From DATMTS01 sp035564555 (GTDB lineage Bacteria; Actinomycetota; Actinomycetes; Actinomycetales; Microbacteriaceae), in contig DATMTS010000093.1 of assembly GCA_035564555.1 (NCBI GenBank), forward strand, positions 1-64,000: a stretch of 64,000 bases of DNA. Direction: 5' to 3'. The position numbers and the translations under genes were made by a program. Position 1 is the first letter of the stretch. Each line of letters opens with the position of its first letter. Under the pieces are notes generated by a model. That model did no database searches. It was not told the DNA's origin and saw only the letters and a program-made list of their open reading frames with translations. Below are positions 26,797 through 34,744 of this stretch, in pieces.

Positions 26797-27471
26797 TCAG
26801 TACTCGTCGTGCCGGCGATTGCGTTCGTGCGGGGGCCGCTGGGGCCAGCCGTCCGGCGAGTCCTCCCACCGTTCCTGCCTGCCGTAAGGCGTGATGTCGA
26901 GATAACCGGCGAAGCCGCTCAGGATCTCGACTCCGCGGCCCTGCGCCGTGTAGGTGAGGAACACCTGCTCCGGCCTCCGCAGGTACACCGAGACGCCGGG
27001 GATCTCCCCCTCGTCGTCGGTCCAACCCCAGTCGCGGTTGTAGCTGTTGTTCGCCGAAGACACCCACGGCGCGCTCCACCCCATCCGCGTGTTGTAGGCG
27101 ACCAACTTCTCGATTGGCGCTCGGGAGACGCGCGCGAACGCGATCTCATACGGTGCGAAGTGCGCCAGATGCGGAACGCTGTCTGCGAGGTTGGAGCAAC
27201 TCGGGCAACCGGCATCCCAATCCGGGGCGAACATGAAGTTCTGCACGATCAATTGAGACCGCCCGCCGAAGAGCTCGCTCAGCCGCACCCGCCCGTGCTC
27301 CCCATCGAATTCGTAGTCCGGCACGGCAGTCATCGGCAATGTGCGCCGCGCGGCCGCGGCACGATCGGCGGCCCGCGTCGCCTCCTTCTCGATCGGCAGG
27401 ATGCCGTTGCGCGCCTGCTCCCAGGTCTCGCGGTCTACCACGACCGGGCTGGCTGCGGTGTCGAGGGTCAT
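26797..27471 (-). CDS. DUF899 thioredoxin-like protein
   Basis: A 224-residue member of the DUF899 family, thioredoxin-fold proteins of unknown substrate. The start ETWEQARNGILPIEKEATRA and the motif APDWDAGCPSCSNLADS hold the family's CPSC pair (Cys-x2-Cys), which could be redox active. FARVSRAPIEKLVAYNTRMGW is another family block. It diverges from the arginase-family gene across a 180-nt gap. The C-terminus is Arg/His-rich. Confidence 0.88.
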   Translation of the reverse strand: MTLDTAASPVVVDRETWEQARNGILPIEKEATRAADRAAAARRTLPMTAVPDYEFDGEHGRVRLSELFGGRSQLIVQNFMFAPDWDAGCPSCSNLADSVPHLAHFAPYEIAFARVSRAPIEKLVAYNTRMGWSAPWVSSANNSYNRDWGWTDDEGEIPGVSVYLRRPEQVFLTYTAQGRGVEILSGFAGYLDITPYGRQERWEDSPDGWPQRPPHERNRRHDEY

Positions 27472-27638
27472 GATTCTTCACTCCAATCCGAGGAACGGCG
27501 ATCCGAAGTGGAGGGCTTTTCACGAGCGACCATACGCCGCTCCCATCGGGCGTGCTACCGCCCGACACCAACCGACTGCCGGTCCGCTGCTTTCTGCCAC
27601 CGGGACGGGAAGGCCGCTCGGCTGACAGCCGGCCCGGG

Positions 27639-27644
27639 TAGGGT
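27639..27644 (+). promoter_or_regulatory. -10 box of a probable leaderless promoter (arginase-family gene)
   Basis: TAGGGT ends 7 nt before the GTG at 27652 and helps decide this start over the GTG at 27643, which overlaps the box. Confidence 0.45.
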
Positions 27645-27651
27645 GATCGGC

Positions 27652-28512
27652 GTGCTGACACACTTTCTCGTCGTGCCGCAATGGCAGGGTTCCGGGTCGT
27701 CGCGCGCCATGCGCCTGATCGACGGTGCACAGGCGATCGCCGGTGACCTTCCCACGTCATCGACGACCGCGGTCGACGTTCCGATGGAGGCGGGCGAGAT
27801 GCTCGACACCGGCGTGCAGCGCTATTCGGCGCTCGTCACGACACGCGATCGCACGTTGGCAGCGCTCGTGGAACGTGCCGCGATCGCGCCGGAGGAGACC
27901 GTGATCACGATCGGCGGCGACTGCGCGGCGGATCTTGCCGGAGTGCAGCATGCCCTTTCGCTGCGCGAGCCGGGAAGCGTTGCGCTGGTCTGGTTCGACG
28001 CGCACGCCGACATCAACTCGCCGCAGTCGTCGCCGTCGCGAGCGTTCAGCGGGATGGTGGTGCGCGCCTTGCTCGGCGAAGGACCTGCCGAGCTCGCGTC
28101 GGCCGAGGGCGCGTTGCTCGCGCCCCAGCAGCTGGTCCTCGCCGGAACACGGTCCCTCGATGACGGTGAAAGCGCCTACATCGACGAGAACGGCATCCGG
28201 ATGCTGACGGCTGACCGCTTCGCGTCGCCCGACGCGCTGCTGGACGCGCTCTCGTCCACCGGGGCGACGAGCGCATACCTGCACATCGACCTCGATGTGC
28301 TCGACCCGGCCGCGATCGACGGCGTCGGCTACCCGGAACCGTTCGGGCTGCAGCCGGAACTGCTGGCCGAAACCATCCGATCCGTGCGCTCCCGCTATGA
28401 ACTCGCCGGGGCCGCGGTCACCGGCTTCGCCCCGGCGACCCAGGATGCCGCCAACGGCGATCTCTCCGTCATTCTGCGAACGCTCGGCGCACTCACCGCA
28501 CCGCTTCGCTGA
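27652..28512 (+). CDS. Arginase/agmatinase/formiminoglutamase family protein
   Basis: A 286-residue ureohydrolase-fold protein. Metal-site motifs are visible as GGDCAADL, WFDAHADIN and HIDLDVLDP. The first motif has Cys where classical arginase has His (GGDHS); this is seen in a distinct branch of the family, so true arginase activity should not be assumed. It starts GTG-Leu-Thr-His-Phe. The next gene begins 39 nt downstream on the same strand. Confidence 0.85.
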   Translation: MLTHFLVVPQWQGSGSSRAMRLIDGAQAIAGDLPTSSTTAVDVPMEAGEMLDTGVQRYSALVTTRDRTLAALVERAAIAPEETVITIGGDCAADLAGVQHALSLREPGSVALVWFDAHADINSPQSSPSRAFSGMVVRALLGEGPAELASAEGALLAPQQLVLAGTRSLDDGESAYIDENGIRMLTADRFASPDALLDALSSTGATSAYLHIDLDVLDPAAIDGVGYPEPFGLQPELLAETIRSVRSRYELAGAAVTGFAPATQDAANGDLSVILRTLGALTAPLR

Positions 28513-28539
28513 GCCGTGCGGTCGCAGCATCCGGCCGGA

Positions 28540-28545
28540 TAGGCT
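28540..28545 (+). promoter_or_regulatory. -10 box of a probable leaderless promoter (flavoprotein disulfide reductase)
   Basis: TAGGCT ends 6 nt before the ATG at 28552, in the 39-nt gap after the arginase-family gene; it suggests an internal start for the downstream three genes. Confidence 0.45.
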
Positions 28546-28551
28546 GCGAAC

Positions 28552-30009
28552 ATGGCAGAAACCGAGTACGACGTGATCGTCATCGGGGCGGGCGCGATCG
28601 GCGAGAACGTCGCCGACCGTGCGGTTCAGGGGGGTATGCGCACCGCGATCATCGAGGCCGAACTCGTCGGCGGCGAGTGCTCCTACTGGGCCTGCATGCC
28701 GTCCAAGGCGCTGTTGCGCAGCGGGGCCGCGCTTCGGACCGCGCAATCCGTCGCCGGAACCCGGGAAGCCGTGACAGGCGACCTCGACGTTCGTGGCGTA
28801 CTGCGCAAGCGCGATTCAGTGACGAGCGACTGGAAAGATGACGGCCAGGTCGAGTGGCTGAACGGAGCGGGGATCGATCTCGTGCGCGGTCGGGGGCGGA
28901 TCACGGCCGTCCGCGAGGTGACCGTGACGACGACCGACGGGGGCACGGTCGTGCTGCGCGCGAAGCACGCCGTCGCAGTATGCACCGGATCCGCGTCGTT
29001 GCTCCCCGACATCCCGGGGCTGAAAGACAGCGAGCCGTGGACCAGCCGTGACGCGACGAGCGCGCACGAGATCCCGGCGAGCCTCGCGATCATCGGCGGA
29101 GGTGTGGTTGCGAGCGAGATGGCGACGGCGTACGCGGATCTCGGATCGCACGTGCACGTGATCTCGCGTAGCGGCCTGCTGCGCGGGCAGGAGCCGTTCG
29201 CCGCAGAACTGGTCGCCGCGTCGCTGCGGCAGCGCGGAGTGCGATTGACCCTGAACGCGAGCCCGACGCAGGTCAGGCGGACCGAAGACGGCGGCGTCGT
29301 GCTGCACCTCGACGACGACAGCGTCGTGACGGCCCAGCAGGTGCTCGTCGCGACCGGACGCACCCCGCAGACGATCGATCTGGGCCTCGAAGCGTTCGGG
29401 CCGACACCGGGCGACTGGCTGACCGTCGACGACAGCCTGCGCGTGCTGAACCGTGACGGGGCGCCCATCGCCGACGCACGCGGCTCGTGGCTCTATGCCG
29501 CGGGAGATGTCAACCACCGGGCGCTGCTGACGCATCAGGGCAAATACCAGGCCCGCATCGCCGGCGACGCGATCGCGGCTCGTGCCGCCGGGCGCGACCT
29601 TTCCGAGGCGCCGTGGTCGACGTACTCCGCCACGGCGGATCACGCGGCCGTTCCGCAGGTGACCTTCACCGATCCGGAGGTGGCTTCCGTGGGACTCACC
29701 GCCGCCGAGGCGGAAGCACGAGGCATCCGCACCCGGGTGGTCGACTATGCGATCGGTGACGTCGCCGGGGCCTCGATCAACCGAGACGACTACCAGGGTC
29801 AGGCGCGGATGGTCGTGGACGAGGACCGCGGGGTGCTGGTCGGTGCGACGTTCGTCGGACCCGACATCGGCGAACTGCTGCATTCGGCGACGATCGCGGT
29901 CGTCGGGGAGGTGCCGATCGACCGGTTGTGGCACGCGGTGCCCTCCTACCCGACTCTGAGCGAGGTCTGGCTGCGGCTGCTGGAGAGCTACGGGCGGCCG
30001 ACCGAATGA
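28552..30009 (+). CDS. FAD-dependent pyridine nucleotide-disulfide oxidoreductase
   Basis: A 485-residue class I flavin disulfide reductase (lipoamide dehydrogenase/mercuric reductase fold). FAD motif IGAGAIGENVADRA (about 11-24), redox disulfide Cys43/Cys48 in GGECSYWACMPSKALL, NAD(P) motif IIGGGVVASEMATAYA and ATGRTP are all present. The dimer-domain active site reads HAVPSYPTLSE rather than the usual HAHPTLSE, so the proton-relay His is displaced or absent. No lipoyl or HMA domain is present, so substrate is unknown. Its stop overlaps the next ATG (ATGA). Confidence 0.9.
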   Translation: MAETEYDVIVIGAGAIGENVADRAVQGGMRTAIIEAELVGGECSYWACMPSKALLRSGAALRTAQSVAGTREAVTGDLDVRGVLRKRDSVTSDWKDDGQVEWLNGAGIDLVRGRGRITAVREVTVTTTDGGTVVLRAKHAVAVCTGSASLLPDIPGLKDSEPWTSRDATSAHEIPASLAIIGGGVVASEMATAYADLGSHVHVISRSGLLRGQEPFAAELVAASLRQRGVRLTLNASPTQVRRTEDGGVVLHLDDDSVVTAQQVLVATGRTPQTIDLGLEAFGPTPGDWLTVDDSLRVLNRDGAPIADARGSWLYAAGDVNHRALLTHQGKYQARIAGDAIAARAAGRDLSEAPWSTYSATADHAAVPQVTFTDPEVASVGLTAAEAEARGIRTRVVDYAIGDVAGASINRDDYQGQARMVVDEDRGVLVGATFVGPDIGELLHSATIAVVGEVPIDRLWHAVPSYPTLSEVWLRLLESYGRPTE

Positions 30010-30374
30010 GGAGCGTCTTGCGCGACCTGTTCCTGGATTCACCGATCAGCCGGCTCGGGTACGCCTACGCGGACGCCGTCGGCCATGTCTGGGGATTTCT
30101 GTGGAGCACCGGGCGCATCGAGAGACGCGGCGAGCTCACGGTGTACCGCGGGATGCCCCGCTGGACGTTCGGCCGCGGCGGGTCCTGCGTCGGCGGCTGC
30201 TATCTGACGGGGACGAACGTCACCGATGACGTGCTCGAACACGAAGTCGTGCACAAGCGTCAATGGCGGCGCTATGGTCTGCTTTTCCCGCTGGTATACC
30301 TGGCCGCAGGCCGCGACCCGCTGCACAATCGCTTCGAGATCGAAGCCGGATTGGAGAAGGGCGGCTACCGATGA
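30006..30374 (+). CDS. Small protein with HExxH metallopeptidase-like motif
   Basis: A 122-residue protein I do not recognise by name. Residues 79-83 are HEVVH within VLEHEVVHKRQWRRYG, followed 28 residues later by NRFEIEA, an arrangement like gluzincin zinc peptidases (HExxH...E). A hydrophobic patch (LLFPLVYLAAG) lies between, and two cysteines occur at 61 and 65 (GGSCVGGC). It overlaps the flavoprotein stop and the SDR start by 4 nt each, so the three are co-translated. Peptidase activity is inference from the motif. Confidence 0.75.
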   Translation: MRSVLRDLFLDSPISRLGYAYADAVGHVWGFLWSTGRIERRGELTVYRGMPRWTFGRGGSCVGGCYLTGTNVTDDVLEHEVVHKRQWRRYGLLFPLVYLAAGRDPLHNRFEIEAGLEKGGYR

Positions 30375-31222
30375 CGCGTCCACGCACGGTGATACTGACC
30401 GGCGCGAGTTCCGGAATCGGCGCGGTCGCCGCCGCGCGGCTGGCCGAGCAGGGCGCCAGCGTGGCAGTGGTCGGACGAGACGCCGGGCGCACCCGGGCGG
30501 TTGCGGAACGCATCGGCGGCCAGGCCTTCCTTGCCGATTTCGACCGGCTCGACGACGTGCGGGCCCTCGCCCAGGCGCTGCTGACCCGATACGACCACAT
30601 CGACGTGCTCGCCAACAACGCCGGCGGCCTGGTCTCCCGTCGGGCCGACACGGTGGACGGCCATGAACGCACCATCCAGTCCAACCACCTCGCTCCGTTC
30701 CTGCTCACGCATCTGCTGCTGCCGCGGCTGATCGCCACCGCCTCGGGCCAGCCGGATGCCGACGTGCGGGTCGTCAGCACGGCGAGCGTGGCGAACCGGT
30801 TCGGGCAACTGCGACTGGACGATCTGGACTGGCGACGACGCCGCTGGTCGGGTGGATGGCGTGCATACGGGACCTCCAAGCTCGCGACGATCCTGTTCAT
30901 CCGGGAACTCGCCGAGCGACTGACCGGAACCGGCGTGCGCGCCTACTCCGTGCATCCCGGCTCCGTCGTCACAGGCTTCGGCGCGACGTCTCCGCTCATC
31001 CGGCTGGGCAACACCGTGACGCGCGGGCGCTACGGGGTCAGTGCAGACGTCGGCGCAGTCCCGCTCGTCTCGCTGATCGGTCGGGCTCCGGTCGGGGCGC
31101 CGAGCGGCACCTACTTCGACCGGCTGAACGCAAACGGTGCCGTGAATCCTCGGGCTCGCGACCCGCAGTTGGCGCGCGATCTCTGGGATGTCTCGGCGCG
31201 ACTCGTCGGCGTATCCGCCTAA
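30371..31222 (+). CDS. Short-chain dehydrogenase/reductase (retinol dehydrogenase-like)
   Basis: A 283-residue classical-type SDR with TGASSGIG (about 10-17), NNAG, catalytic Ser in VVSTASVANRFG and Tyr-x3-Lys as YGTSK. The insertion after the Ser (LRLDDLDWRRRRWSGGW) and VHPGSVVTGFG are typical of the retinol/WW-domain oxidoreductase-like group. It is third in the ATGA-coupled run with the flavoprotein and HExxH protein. Substrate unknown. Confidence 0.88.
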   Translation: MTRPRTVILTGASSGIGAVAAARLAEQGASVAVVGRDAGRTRAVAERIGGQAFLADFDRLDDVRALAQALLTRYDHIDVLANNAGGLVSRRADTVDGHERTIQSNHLAPFLLTHLLLPRLIATASGQPDADVRVVSTASVANRFGQLRLDDLDWRRRRWSGGWRAYGTSKLATILFIRELAERLTGTGVRAYSVHPGSVVTGFGATSPLIRLGNTVTRGRYGVSADVGAVPLVSLIGRAPVGAPSGTYFDRLNANGAVNPRARDPQLARDLWDVSARLVGVSA

Positions 31223-31232
31223 CAACCGAACC

Positions 31233-31259
31233 ACGTTCGTCCAAGCGAACCGCGAACGT
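31233..31259 (+). terminator. Possible stem-loop after the SDR operon
   Basis: ACGTTCG (31233-31239) pairs with CGAACGT (31253-31259) around a 13-nt loop, just after the SDR stop and followed by TTTG. The stem is short and AT-poor, and there is no real U-run, so termination is uncertain. Confidence 0.35.
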
Positions 31260-31297
31260 TTGAAGTTCGGATGAACGAAAGCGGTTCCGTAGCGCTG

Positions 31298-31339
31298 AAG
31301 GTGGAGCGCAGCGGAACGAAGGCGGAGCGCAGCGGAACG
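31298..31339. repeat. 21-bp x2 direct repeat
   Basis: Units 31298-31318 and 31319-31339 are 21 bp long and differ at one base (AAGGT/AAGGC followed by GGAGCGCAGCGGAACG without its first base shared). They fill the gap directly after the stop of the SIP-domain gene. Confidence 0.75.
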
Positions 31340-31341
31340 CG

Positions 31342-31806
31342 CTACCGTGAGGCGCGCAGGCGGAACGCGCCGGGCGCCGTGATGGCGTCGGGCGCCATGC
31401 CGATGACATCCGTCAGGTGATCGTAGATCTCAGCGACACCGTGGTACCTGCCGGTCAGGACGGCGTGCGTGGATCCGGCGCCGTCGCAGAGCATCTCGGC
31501 GGTCCAGGCCGCAACGGCTCGCAGCATCGCTTCGCCTGGGGCGCATTGCGCGGCCGTGCCGGGCCGGCCGGCGCGCGTGGAGCGCGGCAGCCAGGTCACG
31601 GTCATCCTCAGCGGGACGTCCAGGGCGAACACGCCGTCCGGTTCCGGCACCTCGACGAACACGCGGCCTCGGGCGCATAACGGCAATAACGCGAGTTCGC
31701 TCTGCAACTCGGCAAGCGACGTCTCATCGCCCACGACGACATACTGAACACGATCGTCATGGTGCGCTGTGCCGCTTGTGTGGTCGGCGTGCTCGGGCTG
31801 GAACAT
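31342..31806 (-). CDS. Stand-alone siderophore-interacting (SIP) C-terminal domain protein
   Basis: A 154-residue protein similar to the NAD(P)H-binding half of siderophore-interacting flavin reductases (ViuB/SIP family): VQYVVVGDETSLAELQSELA, then LPLCARGRVFVEVPE, and the C-terminal GRYHGVAEIYDHLT. The FAD-binding beta-barrel half is missing, so it cannot reduce ferric siderophores by itself unless it pairs with another protein. A putative DtxR/IdeR iron box overlaps its promoter, which supports a role in iron use. Confidence 0.78.
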   Translation of the reverse strand: MFQPEHADHTSGTAHHDDRVQYVVVGDETSLAELQSELALLPLCARGRVFVEVPEPDGVFALDVPLRMTVTWLPRSTRAGRPGTAAQCAPGEAMLRAVAAWTAEMLCDGAGSTHAVLTGRYHGVAEIYDHLTDVIGMAPDAITAPGAFRLRASR

Positions 31807-31815
31807 CTCGCGTCC

Positions 31816-31821
31816 AGTATA
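31816..31821 (-). promoter_or_regulatory. -10 box of the SIP-domain gene promoter
   Basis: TATACT on the minus strand ends 9 nt before the ATG at 31806, a near-consensus box giving a leaderless or very short leader. The -35 position (17-18 nt upstream) reads TAGGCA or TTAGGC and lies within the putative iron box. Confidence 0.55.
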
Positions 31822-31831
31822 CGCAGCGCAC

Positions 31832-31845
31832 TAAGGCTTGCCTAA
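31832..31845. promoter_or_regulatory. Putative DtxR/IdeR iron box
   Basis: TAAGGCTTGCCTAA (plus strand) is a near-perfect palindrome. Read on the minus strand with its flank it matches 12 of 19 positions of the IdeR consensus TTAGGTTAGGCTAACCTAA by my count. It covers the -35 region of the SIP-domain promoter, where an iron-loaded repressor would block transcription. Confidence 0.5.
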
Positions 31846-31865
31846 CTCTCGTTTCGATCCGGCGA

Positions 31866-33290
31866 TCACCATCCGGGTGGATGCCGCCGTTGCCAGCGGA
31901 TGCGTCGCTCGAGCTGGGCTCCCAGAGCCAGCAGGGCCGGCTCGCCTCCCGGGCGTCCGATCAGCTGCACGCCCATCGGCAGCCCGGCCTGCGTCTGGTG
32001 CACGGGCAGCACGATCGCGGGAAGTCCGGTCACATTCACCATGGAGGTGAACGGGGTGTACCGCACCTGTTGCTCGAAGTTGTGCTCGCCGTCCTCTGCG
32101 TCGTACCAGCCGATCGGACGCGGCGTCATCGCAACCGCCGGGGTGAGCACGGCATCGAATCGGCTCAGCTGTTTCAGGAACGACCGTTCGTACCCGGACA
32201 GCGTTCGCAGAGCGGCGGCGAGATCGCGGGCCGAGAGTCTCTTACCCTGCTCGATCAGCCAACGGGTCAGCGGCTCGAGCAATGCCACCCGTTCTCCATC
32301 GACCGGGATGCTGGCGGCGCCGGACTGCCAGATGGTGCGGAATGCCGGCGCGTAGCCGGCGTCCGGGCTCAACGTCGTCTGTTCGACGCCGTGCCCCAGA
32401 TCCGCGAATGCTGCGACCGCCGTATCGAGAGCAGCACGCGCATCCGGATCGATCGTGATCTCGTAGGCGTCGTCCCATGCCGAGCTGGTCATCACCCCGA
32501 GCTGGAACCGCCCTTCACCACGAACCGCGGCCGCCAGGAATGGTGCGTCCCCGCCCGGTGCTCGGAGGGTGAAATGATGGTCGATCCGTCCGTGCTCGCG
32601 CGCGATCATCCCATCCAGCAGCAACCCGGCATCCGCGACGGTGCGCGCCATCGGACCTGCCACGACGAGACCTGCGAGCGAGTCGATGCCGCTGCCGGCC
32701 GGCACCAGTCCCCGAGACGGCTTGAGACCGACGAGCCCGCATGCGGCCGCGGGGATGCGGATCGACCCGCCACCGTCGGAGCCGGGCGCGAACGGCAGCA
32801 TGCCTGCGGCCACGGCTACGGCCGCTCCCCCGCTCGACCCGCCGGCGCCCAACTCCGGATCCCACGGATTGCGGGCCGGCGGAGCCGCAAGCGACTCGGT
32901 GTACGCCGGCAACCCGAACTCGGGCGCGTTCGTCTTGCCGAGGCTGACGCCGCCGGCATCGTCGAGGGTCTGCACGATCTCGTCGCTGACCTCGGGCACG
33001 AACCCGGCGAAGGCGCGAGAGCCGAAGCCGGCCGGCACTCCGGCGCGCATCCAGAGATCCTTGTCTCCGAACGGCAGTCCCCATAGCGGCGCGGTCCTGG
33101 GCACCGACTCCTGCACGTGCCGCGCGCGGGCGAGAGCAGCATCCGCTGTCACGGTCACGAACGCCCCGAGCTGCGGGTTCAGGCGCCGGATGCGGCTCAG
33201 GTAGTGCTCGGTCAGGTCTACGGGCGAGAGCTCGCCAGACTGCAGCACGCGCCAAAGCTCCAACGCGGTCAGTTCATGCGGTTCTGCCAT
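31866..33290 (-). CDS. Amidase signature family hydrolase
   Basis: A 474-residue amidase-signature enzyme with the Ser-cisSer-Lys triad: Lys77 in PFGDKDLWMR, cis-Ser about 152 in GAGGSSGGAAVAVAAG and nucleophile Ser176 in GSDGGGSIRIPAAACG. Length and PFTSMVNVTGLPAIVLPV fit single-protein amidases rather than GatA of the tRNA amidotransferase; there are no gatB/gatC neighbours. The substrate is unknown. The ATG at 33290 begins MAEPHELTALELW, the usual family start; upstream codons in frame are antisense to the neighbouring gene. Confidence 0.9.
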   Translation of the reverse strand: MAEPHELTALELWRVLQSGELSPVDLTEHYLSRIRRLNPQLGAFVTVTADAALARARHVQESVPRTAPLWGLPFGDKDLWMRAGVPAGFGSRAFAGFVPEVSDEIVQTLDDAGGVSLGKTNAPEFGLPAYTESLAAPPARNPWDPELGAGGSSGGAAVAVAAGMLPFAPGSDGGGSIRIPAAACGLVGLKPSRGLVPAGSGIDSLAGLVVAGPMARTVADAGLLLDGMIAREHGRIDHHFTLRAPGGDAPFLAAAVRGEGRFQLGVMTSSAWDDAYEITIDPDARAALDTAVAAFADLGHGVEQTTLSPDAGYAPAFRTIWQSGAASIPVDGERVALLEPLTRWLIEQGKRLSARDLAAALRTLSGYERSFLKQLSRFDAVLTPAVAMTPRPIGWYDAEDGEHNFEQQVRYTPFTSMVNVTGLPAIVLPVHQTQAGLPMGVQLIGRPGGEPALLALGAQLERRIRWQRRHPPGW

Positions 33291-33297
33291 GCCTTCG

Positions 33298-33303
33298 AGG
33301 GTA
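33298..33303 (-). promoter_or_regulatory. -10 box of a probable leaderless promoter (amidase)
   Basis: TACCCT on the minus strand ends 7 nt before the ATG at 33290. Confidence 0.35.
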
Positions 33304-33328
33304 GTTGCCGCGCCGATCGGGCCGACGG

Positions 33329-33907
33329 CTACTTGAGGCTGCGCTGCATCAGCACGGTGCCCAGCCAGCGGTCGAACTTGTAGCCGACCCGGCCCATCCG
33401 CCCGATCTCGGTGAAGCCGAACGCCTCGTGCATCTTGATCGAGGCCTCGGCCCCCCGGTCGGCGATCACGGCGATCATCTCCTTCAGACCCGCCTGTTTC
33501 GAGCGCTCGATCAGCTCCGTCATCAGCGCCGTTCCCAGACCTTTGCCGGTGGATGCCGCACCGAGATAGATCGAGTTCTCCACCGTGAATCGGTACGCCT
33601 TCTTCTGCTTCCACGGCGAGACGAGCGCGTAGCCCAGGATCAGCCCGTTCGGCGACTCCGCGACGATGAACGGCATGCCCAGCTTGGAGAGGTAGGCGAA
33701 CTTCGACTTCCACTCGCGCAGCGTCATCGAGTCTTCGTCGAAGGTGACCGTGCTGTTGGCGACGTAGTGGTTGTAGATCTCCCGGATATGCGGAAGATCG
33801 GTAGCGCGGGCCGGCCGGATGGTGAAGGCGAACGACGGTTCCGGTTCCGGCTTCTTGCGCAGATGCGGCGGAAGCCGACGGCGTGTCTCGTACTCCTCCT
33901 CCAGCAT
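33329..33907 (-). CDS. GNAT family N-acetyltransferase (phosphinothricin acetyltransferase-like)
   Basis: A 192-residue acetyltransferase. After a charged N-terminal lead (LEEEYETRRRLPPHLRKKPE), the domain starts IRPARATDLPHIREIYNHYV, a signature of the Pat/Bar/YncA group, and the acetyl-CoA loop is GKGLGTALMTELIE. EASIKMHEAFGFTEIGRMG and VGYKFDRWLGTVLMQ complete the fold. The start at 33907 is chosen because TACGCT lies 7 nt upstream (leaderless pattern); an ATG at 33943 is possible. Its natural substrate is unknown. Confidence 0.88.
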   Translation of the reverse strand: MLEEEYETRRRLPPHLRKKPEPEPSFAFTIRPARATDLPHIREIYNHYVANSTVTFDEDSMTLREWKSKFAYLSKLGMPFIVAESPNGLILGYALVSPWKQKKAYRFTVENSIYLGAASTGKGLGTALMTELIERSKQAGLKEMIAVIADRGAEASIKMHEAFGFTEIGRMGRVGYKFDRWLGTVLMQRSLK

Positions 33908-33914
33908 GGCATCC

Positions 33915-33920
33915 AGCGTA
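33915..33920 (-). promoter_or_regulatory. -10 box of a probable leaderless promoter (GNAT gene)
   Basis: TACGCT on the minus strand ends 7 nt before the ATG at 33907. Confidence 0.3.
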
Positions 33921-34001
33921 ATCGGCGCAGATGTCGCCCGCATTACACGGCGGTGCCGCCGACGTCATGGCAGCCGCGGGTGTCTGCCGCCCGGTGCGAG
34001 C

Positions 34002-34694
34002 TCAGGCGGGCAGCGTCCAGTCGACCGGGTCGGCATCCTGGCGTCTCAGCAACGCGTTGGCCCTGCTGAACGGCCGCGAGCCGAAGAAGCCACGGTCGGC
34101 CGACAGGGGGCTGGGATGAGCCGAAGCGATCACCGGGGTCTCGCCGAGCAGCGGACGCAGGTTTGCGGCATCCCGGCCCCAGAGGATCGCGACGAGCGGG
34201 CCACCGCGCCGCACCAGAGTACGGATGGCATGCTCGGTGACGGCCTCCCAGCCCTTGCCTCGATGCGACGCGGGACTGCCCGGCCGCACCGTGAGCACCC
34301 GGTTCAGCAGCATCACACCGTTCTCCGACCACCCGGAGAGGTCGCCGTGCTGCGGCGGCACGACCGCCAGATCGTCGCTCAGTTCCCGGTAGATGTTCTG
34401 CAGGCTGCGCGGAATCGGCCGAACATGCCGCTCGACCGCGAACGACAGACCGATCGGATGCCCAGGGGTCGGGTACGGATCCTGACCCACGATCAGCACC
34501 CGCACGGTCCGCAGCGGATAACCGAAGGCCCTCAGCACGTTCGGCCCGGCGGGCAGGTAACCGGCGCCGGATGCGGCCTCCGCGCGTAAGAAGTCCCCCA
34601 TCGCCGCGATCTGACCGGCGACCGGTTGAAGGGCCTGCGCCCATCCGGAATCCATCGCCCCGTCCGCAGCGAGTTCATCGAGTGTCTTGCGCAC
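34002..34694 (-). CDS. ung: Uracil-DNA glycosylase
   Basis: Family 1 UDG that removes uracil from DNA. The 230-residue protein has the water-activating motif GQDPYPTPGHP (70-80, Asp72), the uracil-binding LLNRVLTVRPG and the DNA-intercalation motif HPSPLSADRGFFGSRPFS. The GTG start is 6 nt after a TAGGGT box, with no Shine-Dalgarno sequence. Neighbours are a GNAT and an SDR, with no evident functional link. Confidence 0.96.
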   Translation of the reverse strand: MRKTLDELAADGAMDSGWAQALQPVAGQIAAMGDFLRAEAASGAGYLPAGPNVLRAFGYPLRTVRVLIVGQDPYPTPGHPIGLSFAVERHVRPIPRSLQNIYRELSDDLAVVPPQHGDLSGWSENGVMLLNRVLTVRPGSPASHRGKGWEAVTEHAIRTLVRRGGPLVAILWGRDAANLRPLLGETPVIASAHPSPLSADRGFFGSRPFSRANALLRRQDADPVDWTLPA

Positions 34695-34700
34695 CAGCCG

Positions 34701-34706
34701 ACCCTA
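34701..34706 (-). promoter_or_regulatory. ung: -10 box of a probable leaderless ung promoter
   Basis: TAGGGT on the minus strand ends 6 nt before the GTG of ung. Confidence 0.45.
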
Positions 34707-34744
34707 ACGGATGCCGCCCACCCGCACGCGGCCCCGGCGCACGC

